Below, one piece after another: positions 1-5,049 of a DNA stretch of 7,111 bases. The notes beneath the pieces were generated by a model. It saw only the letters and a list, made by a program, of their open reading frames with translations. It had not been told where the DNA came from and did not search any database. The stretch spans positions 1-7,111 of the forward strand of contig CAKSJL010000085.1 of NCBI GenBank assembly GCA_934463345.1, given 5' to 3'. Within the stretch, counting starts at the first letter, position 1; the number at the start of each line of letters is the position of its first letter. The translations under genes were made by a program, and so were the position numbers. The stretch comes from an uncultured Oscillospiraceae bacterium (GTDB taxonomy: Bacteria; Bacillota; Clostridia; Oscillospirales; Ruminococcaceae).

Positions 1-1202
1 CAATCAAATGTATCACTTGTCTTTATTACATTTTCCTCAAGTGCAGCAGAGCTTGTAACTACCTTAAAAACCGAACCAGGAATATAAAGATCCGTTATAG
101 TCTTGTTTTTCCATTGCTGTTCTCTTGCTGCAATATATGCCTCAGTATACTTTTCCTCCGGCATCGTATCAAGCAGTTTTTTTGCATCTTCCTTTTTTAT
201 TACATCATTTTTATCAATGTCAAGATATTCAAGATCCTGAGCTTTTTGTGCAATCTGAAGGTCGCTTACATCGGAAGGATTATTCAAATCAAATCCAGGA
301 GCAGTTGCCATTGCCAAAACCGCTCCGGTTTTAGCATTCATTATTATACCGCATGCTCTGTTTTCTACTTCAAATTGACTAACCGTTTCTTCAAGATTTT
401 TTTCAAGAGAATATTGAAGAGTTCTGTCAATTGTAAGGTAAAGTGAATTTCCATCCTGTGCCTCGTATGTCTTGGAATAACGATAAGGCATTTCATTACC
501 ATTTGCATCCTTTGCAGAAATAACTTTTCCATCTATTCCTGATAAATATTCATTATACTGATACTCCAATCCATACTGTCCGTCACCATCAGCGTTTGTG
601 AATCCTATAACTGATGCAGCAAGCTCATCCTGAGGATAATATCTTTTTGTATCCTCCTCAATTTGAATTGAGTTTATACTATTTTCATTCATAAAAGCAA
701 TTATATTATCAGCAGCAGGTTTTTCTACCTGCGTTTTAAGAACCTGATACTGAGAATCCTTATTCATTGCTTCTTCGATTTTCTTTGTATCAATTTCAAG
801 CTGTTCAGCAAGATAGGTTATTACTTCACTCTGAACTTCTTCTGCGGTCTTTACAACGGTATTTGCGGGAAGATCTCCTTTAGCTATTTGCTTTTGCTGA
901 GCCTTAACAGCTTCGTCCTTTTTTGCAATTTCACTTCTGAACAGATCAGGATCCATGAATACCTTATAAACTGTTGCGCTTTGTGCAAGAATAACTCCGT
1001 TTGTATCATATATTGCACCACGATTTGCAGAAATAGTTATTGCACCAAAATGGTCGGCATTAGCTTTTTCCTGATAAAACTTATTATCAAGAACAGACAC
1101 CTTAAATAGGTTTATACTAATTGCTGTTACAAGAAATATAATCACAGCTAAAAGCCCTCGTGTTGTTCTTTTTTTCATTTGAACTGTAGGTTTATCAGCC
1201 AT
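1..1202 (-). CDS. Class B penicillin-binding protein (dcw-cluster transpeptidase, FtsI/PbpB/SpoVD type), 3' end cut by window edge
   Basis: The frame is open from an ATG at 1202 to the left edge, giving 400 residues without a stop. The start is supported by GGAGG at 1213-1209, six bases upstream. Residues 1-15 are basic and cytoplasmic. A single membrane anchor follows (about 16-36, LLAVIIFLVTAISI core), then a PBP-dimer-type region opening with NRGAIYDTNG at 60-69. The transpeptidase domain begins around 250-300 (TIDRTLQYSLE, then GIIMNAKTGAVLAMATAPGF). PGSVFK carries the SxxK active site, with Ser377 as nucleophile and Lys380 as general base; the SxN and KTG motifs would lie outside the window. 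Such proteins cross-link peptidoglycan outside the membrane and are beta-lactam targets. Its place after ftsL argues for the division enzyme, but SpoVD-like or elongation PBP2-like roles cannot be separated without the C-terminus (PASTA domains or not). No penicillin-binding family other than class B fits, since there is no glycosyltransferase domain. Confidence 0.93.
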   Translation of the reverse strand, partial: MADKPTVQMKKRTTRGLLAVIIFLVTAISINLFKVSVLDNKFYQEKANADHFGAITISANRGAIYDTNGVILAQSATVYKVFMDPDLFRSEIAKKDEAVKAQQKQIAKGDLPANTVVKTAEEVQSEVITYLAEQLEIDTKKIEEAMNKDSQYQVLKTQVEKPAADNIIAFMNENSINSIQIEEDTKRYYPQDELAASVIGFTNADGDGQYGLEYQYNEYLSGIDGKVISAKDANGNEMPYRYSKTYEAQDGNSLYLTIDRTLQYSLEKNLEETVSQFEVENRACGIIMNAKTGAVLAMATAPGFDLNNPSDVSDLQIAQKAQDLEYLDIDKNDVIKKEDAKKLLDTMPEEKYTEAYIAAREQQWKNKTITDLYIPGSVFKVVTSSAALEENVIKTSDTFD

Positions 1203-1226
1203 AAAAAACCTCCAAAACATCTTATA

Positions 1227-1263
1227 TAAAAGAAAGCAGGGATAAATCATCATTCCCTGCCTT
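1227..1263 (-). terminator. Intrinsic terminator-like hairpin just upstream of the penicillin-binding protein gene
   Basis: On the minus strand AAGGCAGGGA (1263-1254) pairs with TCCCTGCTTT (1242-1233): ten pairs including one G-U, with an 11-base loop. The T-rich run TTTCTTTTATAT follows, beginning in the last stem bases. The plus-strand reading has no T tract, so it points only in the direction of the genes. It ends about 13 bases before the ribosome binding site of the next gene, leaving no room for a promoter in between. Transcription of that gene must therefore pass through it. It may be an attenuator or a partial operon break. Confidence 0.6.
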
Positions 1264-1356
1264 GGCGAATGGTATATTTACTTTTATAATTAAATGCACA
1301 ATAAGATTATACCCTTAATTATAACAATAAACACATTCAATTACTTATCACCGATA

Positions 1357-1430
1357 AACGGCACAGATAATAAAATATTTAAAATGGAATCAACGGCACA
1401 CAAATACTTGCAGACGTATTCTCTGTGCCG
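1357..1430 (-). repeat. Repeats with two mutually exclusive pairings in the ftsL downstream gap
   Basis: On the plus strand the 9-mer AACGGCACA occurs at 1357-1365 and again at 1392-1400. Both copies are complementary to CTGTGCCG at 1423-1430. The distant pairing (1359-1367 with 1422-1430) is nine perfect base pairs. The near pairing (1394-1400 with 1424-1430) is seven pairs, then a small internal loop, then five more pairs (1403-1407 with 1416-1420) around an eight-base loop. In the minus-strand RNA one 5' arm could thus choose between two 3' partners. The function is unknown. Confidence 0.5.
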
Positions 1431-1524
1431 AAGCTCCGTTCCGTACACCCGTTTTTAATCTCCGTTTATTATTCGGACAGCCGTATTTTTATCTTTACTG
1501 TCACTTTTATTTAATAATATTGCT

Positions 1525-2052
1525 TTACCCGAAAATATATTCCACAAGACTGTCAAATTTATCTTTTATTTTGGTCAGTATGCTTTTTTCTTCTTCGGGG
1601 ATTTCTACTACATCGTCAGTTTGTGTTTCAACATACTCAATCTGAGAATTATCAAGCTTCTGCAAACCAAGAACCTTTACAGCATATTCCTCAACGTTTT
1701 TAAGAGTCATCTTACTTTCAAGTTCAGACTGCAACCGGACATTCTCACTTTGTACACTTTCAAGCTGTTGTTCAGCATTTGAAATCTGACGGTAAATCTT
1801 GCTTGTTTCCACCTTGCCAGAAATGACAACGAAACAAATTGAAAACACAGAAAGTGCAAGAAGGAACACCTTTGAAGCTGAGCCTCTTTTTGGAGGAGTC
1901 GTTTTCATGGTGATGTTAGATGCCCGTCTGTTTTCCGGTTTTTCCTCAGGGGGCTGAGGTATTCTGACCGGTTCATTATAGCGATAATCTCTATTAGAGC
2001 GATGAGCATTATTATGCTGCATATATTCAAAAGCTGAATTATCTGCTGCCAT
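1525..2052 (-). CDS. ftsL: FtsL-like septum formation initiator protein
   Basis: This is a 175-residue bitopic membrane protein. The N-terminal 60 residues are polar, proline-rich and cytoplasmic, and a basic patch (PPKRGSASK) precedes one membrane segment at about 62-79 (VFLLALSVFSICFVVISG). A coiled-coil-prone stretch follows at about 81-113 with heptad-like Q, E and L spacing. The segment EEYAVKVLGLQKLDNSQIEYV (121-141) resembles the short conserved tail of FtsL/DivIC proteins, and an acidic then basic extension follows it. FtsL is a divisome scaffold that pairs with DivIC/FtsB and helps activate the septal wall synthase. Sequence identity within the family is low, so the assignment leans on architecture and on position between rsmH and a class B penicillin-binding protein. 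It starts 10 bases after the rsmH stop. The AAGGAG at 2072-2067 lies within the end of rsmH, 14 bases from the ATG, which is long and hints at translation coupled to rsmH. Confidence 0.82.
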   Translation of the reverse strand: MAADNSAFEYMQHNNAHRSNRDYRYNEPVRIPQPPEEKPENRRASNITMKTTPPKRGSASKVFLLALSVFSICFVVISGKVETSKIYRQISNAEQQLESVQSENVRLQSELESKMTLKNVEEYAVKVLGLQKLDNSQIEYVETQTDDVVEIPEEEKSILTKIKDKFDSLVEYIFG

Positions 2053-2062
2053 AACAAAGCAC

Positions 2063-2986
2063 CTATCTCCTTTCTATAATTCTTAGCTTAGCACTTCTGC
2101 TCCGGTTATTTTGTCCCAGTTCCTCCGCACAAGCCTCAATCGGCTTTTTGTTTACAAGCTTCCCTTCCGGTGTTCGACCGCAAACACATTGCGGAAAATC
2201 AGGAGGACAAATACACCCTTTGCACCAACCGGCAAAACGCTGTTTTACGATTCTGTCTTCAAGCGAATGAAATGTTATAACAGCAAGTCTTCCACCGGGT
2301 TTCAGGCTATAAAATGCTGCATCAAGGCCTTTTGATAAATGTTCAAATTCTCCATTAACAGCAATTCTAATAGCCTGAAACGTTTTTTTGCATGGATTCT
2401 TTTCCCGCTTAACTGCCGCTGGAACGCTTCTTTTTATTATTTCAGCAAGTTCAAACGTAGTTTTTACAGGAGCTTCCTGCCTTTTTGAAACGATTTCGGA
2501 GGCAATTCTCCTTGAAAACTTCTCTTCACCGTATTCAAAAATAATTTTTGCTAGTTCTTCATAGGTGTAGTTGTTTATAATATCATAAGCGCTTACACCT
2601 TCCTGACTCATTCTCATATCAAGCGGTGCATCATAATTGTATGAAAAACCTCGTTGTGGTGTATCAAGCTGGTGAGATGATACTCCAAGATCAAACAAAA
2701 TGCCATCAACTTTATCTATGCTCAATGAATCAAGAACACAACGCATATCAGAATAATTACTTCTTATAACTCTTGCATTGTAATTTGCAAGACGCTGCGA
2801 AGCAACTTCAACTGCATCAGGATCCCTGTCCAAAGCAATAAGCAGACCGCCTTTTGTAAGCTTTTCAGCAATTTCTTTTGAATGCCCAGCCCCTCCGGCA
2901 GTACCATCGACATAAATGCCATCAGGTTTTACGGAAAGACCGTCAACGCTTTCTCTGAGTAAAACGGAAACATGAGAAAACTCCAT
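2063..2986 (-). CDS. rsmH: 16S rRNA (cytosine(1402)-N(4))-methyltransferase RsmH (MraW)
   Basis: RsmH uses S-adenosylmethionine to methylate N4 of C1402 in the ribosomal decoding centre; it acts in the cytoplasm on the small subunit. The 307-residue length is normal for the family. Visible landmarks are HVSVLL near the N-terminus, the SAM-binding glycine loop VDGTAGGAGHS (26-36), ALDRDPDAV (51-59), the catalytic-region signature DGILFDLGVSSHQLD (94-108), QRGFSY (111-116), LDMRM (122-126), NPCKKTFQAIRIAVNGE (197-213) and GGRLAVITFHSLEDR (231-245). A cysteine cluster (255, 258, 260, 267, 269) sits near the C-terminus and could bind a metal. The end, NNRSRSAKLRIIERR, is typical. The ATG follows AAGGAG (3000-2995) with eight bases between; that site overlaps the mraZ stop codon, so the genes are probably translated in series. 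It lies 12 bases after mraZ. Confidence 0.97.
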   Translation of the reverse strand: MEFSHVSVLLRESVDGLSVKPDGIYVDGTAGGAGHSKEIAEKLTKGGLLIALDRDPDAVEVASQRLANYNARVIRSNYSDMRCVLDSLSIDKVDGILFDLGVSSHQLDTPQRGFSYNYDAPLDMRMSQEGVSAYDIINNYTYEELAKIIFEYGEEKFSRRIASEIVSKRQEAPVKTTFELAEIIKRSVPAAVKREKNPCKKTFQAIRIAVNGEFEHLSKGLDAAFYSLKPGGRLAVITFHSLEDRIVKQRFAGWCKGCICPPDFPQCVCGRTPEGKLVNKKPIEACAEELGQNNRSRSAKLRIIERR

Positions 2987-2998
2987 ATAATAATCTCC

Positions 2999-3436
2999 TT
3001 AGATACCAAGCTGCTGCATTGCAGCAAGCATTTTTTTCATATCCATATTATTCTGCTGGTCATCCCAAAGCTCTTTATCCCATATTTCAGCTTTGTCATC
3101 AAGACCAATGATAACAACATCCTTATTAAGATTTGCGAAAGTACGCAGATCCGCTGGAATAAGAACTCTGCCCTGCTTATCAGGTATCAATTCGCCTGCA
3201 CCGGAAAAAAGCCATCTTTTTATATCAAGACCACCCATTGAATCCGGTAAAGCAGCGACCTTTGCAGCGAGTTTTTCCCACTCGTCTTTTGAATAAATAG
3301 TCAGACACTTCTGGTTAATGCTTTTGGTAACATAAAATTCTCCTCCAAGAATATCTCTGAGTTTAGTCGGAAAGCTCATACGACCCTTAGCGTCTATATT
3401 ATGATGATATGTACCCATAAGAGCTGCTAAAGCCAA
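2999..3436 (-). CDS. mraZ: MraZ, transcriptional regulator of the division and cell wall cluster
   Basis: MraZ is a DNA-binding protein with two SpoVT-AbrB-like halves that assembles into rings and controls its own dcw promoter. Both halves show the family's hallmark: DAKGRMSFP (residues 15-23) and DKQGRVLIP (86-94), counted from the start chosen here. The conserved WLFSGAGE segment lies between them at about 75-82, and the length of 145 residues is close to the family's usual 140-150. I chose TTG at 3436 because a nearly perfect ribosome binding site (AAAGGTGGTG, 3452-3443) stands eight bases from it. The ATG at 3418 has no such site but would give the usual MG-Y-H-IDAKGR opening. GTG at 3448 or 3445 lies inside the ribosome binding site itself and is unlikely. 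The gene is first in its transcription unit, directly behind a good promoter and a box array that fits MraZ autoregulation. Confidence 0.95.
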   Translation of the reverse strand: MALAALMGTYHHNIDAKGRMSFPTKLRDILGGEFYVTKSINQKCLTIYSKDEWEKLAAKVAALPDSMGGLDIKRWLFSGAGELIPDKQGRVLIPADLRTFANLNKDVVIIGLDDKAEIWDKELWDDQQNNMDMKKMLAAMQQLGI

Positions 3437-3442
3437 TTCCGA

Positions 3443-3452
3443 CACCACCTTT
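3443..3452 (-). promoter_or_regulatory. Ribosome binding site that decides the mraZ start
   Basis: AAAGGTGGTG matches the anti-Shine-Dalgarno complement (AAGGAGGTG) at all but one base. It lies eight bases from TTG 3436 when counted from the AGGTGG core, and 26 bases from ATG 3418. This favours a TTG start and disfavours the overlapping GTG codons at 3448 and 3445. Confidence 0.7.
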
Positions 3453-3472
3453 TCGACATATTGGGATTAGTT

Positions 3473-3517
3473 CACCATCAAAATGACTTTTTCACATCAT
3501 TTCCCCACACTTCACCA
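3473..3517 (-). promoter_or_regulatory. Putative MraZ operator: boxes repeated every 10 bases
   Basis: On the minus strand TGGTG (3517-3513), TGGGG (3507-3503), ATGTG (3497-3493) and, after one skipped position, TGGTG (3477-3473) fall exactly in a 10-base register; all four are followed by AA. The skipped slot (3487-3483) reads GTCAT. Studies of E. coli MraZ describe TGGGN repeats separated by five bases downstream of the mra promoter, which is the same geometry. The array lies between the predicted transcription start and the mraZ coding region, where it could block RNA polymerase. Autoregulation in this organism is inferred. Confidence 0.7.
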
Positions 3518-3530
3518 CCGTGCACATATT

Positions 3531-3559
3531 ATTATAATACAATTACAAAAAAACGTCAA
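3531..3559 (-). promoter_or_regulatory. Sigma-A-type promoter of mraZ and the downstream cluster
   Basis: TTGACG (3559-3554) and TATAAT (3536-3531) are separated by exactly 17 bases; the spacer begins with a run of seven T. Only one position departs from the TTGACA/TATAAT consensus. The expected transcription start is near 3524, giving a leader of roughly 90 bases that contains the MraZ-type boxes. No other good promoter was seen before rsmH or ftsL, so this one probably drives all three genes and possibly the penicillin-binding protein gene. Confidence 0.85.
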
Positions 3560-3628
3560 GTTTAATTAGCAAAGTATGAAAATAATTTTAGACAAATTTA
3601 ATGCAACTTTTTTATTTAAGATGCACAA

Positions 3629-3657
3629 AGCAGCCTGTTTTCTTTAAACAAGCTGCT
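3629..3657 (-). other. Second hairpin downstream of tuf
   Basis: AGCAGCTTGTTT (3657-3646) pairs with AAACAGGCTGCT (3640-3629) through 12 pairs, including one G-U, around a five-base loop. The following bases (TTGTGCATC) are a poor U tract. It may therefore be a backup terminator or an RNA-stabilising or processing hairpin rather than a full terminator. From here to the -35 element at 3559 I see only AT-rich sequence. Confidence 0.5.
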
Positions 3658-3693
3658 CAAAACGAAAAATATTTATTTGTACAAAATATACGC

Positions 3694-3727
3694 AAAAGAG
3701 GATGGAACTAAATTCACATCCTCTTTT
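3694..3727 (-). terminator. Intrinsic terminator of tuf
   Basis: AAAAGAGGATG (3727-3717) and CATCCTCTTTT (3704-3694) form a perfect 11-pair stem with a 12-base loop, starting 10 bases after the tuf stop. The stem's 3' side ends in four T, and more T-rich sequence follows. The symmetric A and T flanks mean it could also work on the plus strand, though no gene there needs it. It ends the fusA-tuf unit and insulates the mraZ promoter. Confidence 0.88.
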
Positions 3728-3736
3728 AATAATCAA

Positions 3737-4936
3737 TTATTCATTGATTGCAGTTACAACGCCTGAACCTACTGTACGTCCGCCTTCACGGATAGCGAAA
3801 CGAAGTCCCTCTTCAATAGCAATTGGTGTAATAAGTTCAACGTTCATTTCAACGTTATCACCAGGAGTACACATTTCAACGCCATCTGGAAGTGTTACGA
3901 TACCTGTAACGTCAGTTGTTCTGAAATAGAACTGTGGTCTGTAGTTTGTGAAGAATGGAGTATGACGACCGCCTTCTTCCTTCTTCAGTACATAAACCTG
4001 ACCCTTAAACTTTGTATGTGGGTGAATTGAACCTGGCTGGCAAAGAACCTGTCCTCTTTCAACCTGATCTCTTGTTACACCACGGAGAAGAGCACCGATA
4101 TTATCACCTGCTTCTGCGCAGTCAAGAGTCTTTCTGAACATTTCGATACCAGTAACAACAGTCTTATCCTTTTCATTCTTAAGACCAACGATTTCAACTT
4201 CATCGCCAACCTTAAGCTGACCTCTTTCAACTCTACCTGTAACAACAGTACCACGACCAGAAATAGTCATAGTATCTTCGATAGGCATAAGGAAAGGAAG
4301 GTCTGACTTACGTTCTGGAGTTGGAATGTATTCATCAACAGCATCCATAAGATCAAGAATCGGCTTGTAAGCAGGATCACTGATATCATCTGGTGCATTA
4401 AGAGCAGCAAGAGCTGAACCCTTGATAATTGGTGTATCATCACCAGGGAATTCGTACTCATCAAGAGTAGCTCTGATGTCCATTTCAACGAGCTCAAGAA
4501 GCTCTGGATCATCAACCTGGTCAGCCTTGTTCATAAATACAACAATGTATGGAACGCCAACCTGACGTGCAAGAAGCAGATGTTCCTTTGTCTGAGCCAT
4601 AGGACCATCAGAAGAAGCAACAACAAGAATAGCACCGTCCATCTGAGCAGCACCAGTGATCATGTTCTTAACATAGTCAGCATGTCCTGGGCAGTCAACG
4701 TGAGCATAATGACGCTTATCTGTTTCATATTCAACGTGTGCAGTATTAATTGTAATACCACGCTCTCTCTCTTCCGGAGCCTTATCGATCATATCATAAG
4801 CCTCATACTGTGCCTGACCCTTAAGAGCAAGAGTCTTTGTGATTGCAGCAGTAAGAGTTGTCTTACCATGGTCAACGTGTCCAATTGTACCAATGTTAAC
4901 ATGTGGTTTGGTTCTTTCAAATTTAGCCTTTGCCAT
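3737..4936 (-). CDS. tuf: Elongation factor Tu
   Basis: EF-Tu is the GTPase that delivers aminoacyl-tRNA to the ribosomal A site. The 399-residue length is normal. G-domain motifs are all present: GHVDHGKT (19-26), RGITIN (59-64, with the effector threonine), DCPGH (81-85, with the GTP-hydrolysis histidine), NKAD (136-139) and GSAL (173-176). Domains 2 and 3 follow, with [25 protein letters not shown] (about 215-240) and the [13 protein letters not shown] segment. The C-terminus is typical ([13 protein letters not shown]). Small departures from common sequences, such as GPMAQTKEH where many have GPMPQTREH, look like lineage variation. The ATG follows AAGGAGG (4953-4947) by 10 bases. It lies 113 bases after fusA, so it can be read through from fusA, and it also seems to have its own promoter. 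Whether the genome has a second tuf copy cannot be seen here. Confidence 0.98.
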   Translation of the reverse strand: MAKAKFERTKPHVNIGTIGHVDHGKTTLTAAITKTLALKGQAQYEAYDMIDKAPEERERGITINTAHVEYETDKRHYAHVDCPGHADYVKNMITGAAQMDGAILVVASSDGPMAQTKEHLLLARQVGVPYIVVFMNKADQVDDPELLELVEMDIRATLDEYEFPGDDTPIIKGSALAALNAPDDISDPAYKPILDLMDAVDEYIPTPERKSDLPFLMPIEDTMTISGRGTVVTGRVERGQLKVGDEVEIVGLKNEKDKTVVTGIEMFRKTLDCAEAGDNIGALLRGVTRDQVERGQVLCQPGSIHPHTKFKGQVYVLKKEEGGRHTPFFTNYRPQFYFRTTDVTGIVTLPDGVEMCTPGDNVEMNVELITPIAIEEGLRFAIREGGRTVGSGVVTAINE

Positions 4937-4967
4937 TGGAAAAAATCCTCCTTAAATTAAATTAGCT

Positions 4968-5004
4968 TCCTACTGAATATAATTTTAACACATATTCAGT
5001 AGGA
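4968..5004 (-). repeat. Perfect 13-base inverted repeat overlapping the tuf promoter
   Basis: TCCTACTGAATAT (5004-4992) and ATATTCAGTAGGA (4980-4968) are exact inverse copies around an 11-base loop. The loop contains the predicted -10 hexamer. The upstream arm abuts the -35 element and fills most of the spacer; the downstream arm covers the predicted transcription start. As DNA it could be an operator; in RNA read through from fusA it would be a strong hairpin. The minus-strand tail (AGCTAATTTAATT) is not a clean U tract. On the plus strand a run of seven T occurs only 9 bases beyond the stem. Neither reading is a typical terminator. Confidence 0.75.
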
Positions 5005-5010
5005 TTGCAA
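4982..5010 (-). promoter_or_regulatory. Internal promoter for tuf
   Basis: TTGCAA (5010-5005) and TAAAAT (4987-4982) are spaced 17 bases apart, and TG one base before the -10 makes an extended -10 element. The transcription start should be near 4975, giving a leader of roughly 40 bases that carries the tuf ribosome binding site. Separate tuf promoters inside str operons are known in several bacteria, which fits the high demand for EF-Tu. This call is from pattern only. Confidence 0.6.
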
Positions 5011-5049
5011 GTGTTTTTTTGAAAAATTATATGAGATAAAGCTAAAAAA

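Larger units (their letters stand above)
1203..1524 (-). other. 322-base gap between ftsL and the penicillin-binding protein gene: structured leader candidate
   Basis: No reading frame of credible length or composition is present on either strand. The gap is far wider than the 10-12 base gaps between the genes upstream. It holds a repeat set that can fold two ways (1357-1430), a small hairpin (1345-1349 with 1353-1357, three-base loop), two TATAAT-like hexamers (1306-1311 and 1318-1323) without a convincing -35 element, and a terminator-like hairpin (1233-1263) close to the next gene's ribosome binding site. It does not resemble any riboswitch class I can recall. It may be a leader that tunes expression of the penicillin-binding protein, or simply an operon break with a weak internal promoter. 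Confidence 0.5.

Noticed and set aside
114..1109. Open frames on the plus strand at 114-446, 125-334 and 888-1109
   Set aside because: They lie opposite the clearly coding penicillin-binding protein frame, have low-complexity phenylalanine, isoleucine and cysteine-rich translations, and lack ribosome binding sites. They are shadows.
1306..1323. TATAAT hexamers as a firm promoter for the penicillin-binding protein gene
   Set aside because: No -35 hexamer worth the name lies 16-18 bases upstream of either, and such hexamers are expected by chance in AT-rich gaps. Kept only as a possibility.
1359..1430. A miniature mobile element bounded by the 9-base inverted repeat
   Set aside because: No target-site duplication flanks it and the ends are very short, so an RNA-structure reading is simpler.
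2111..3296. Plus-strand open frames opposite rsmH and mraZ
   Set aside because: No family resemblance and no ribosome binding sites; fully explained as antisense shadows of well-recognised genes.
3694..3727. A plus-strand terminator serving a gene upstream on the plus strand
   Set aside because: There is no plus-strand gene ending here; the symmetry of the stem explains the plus-strand T tract.
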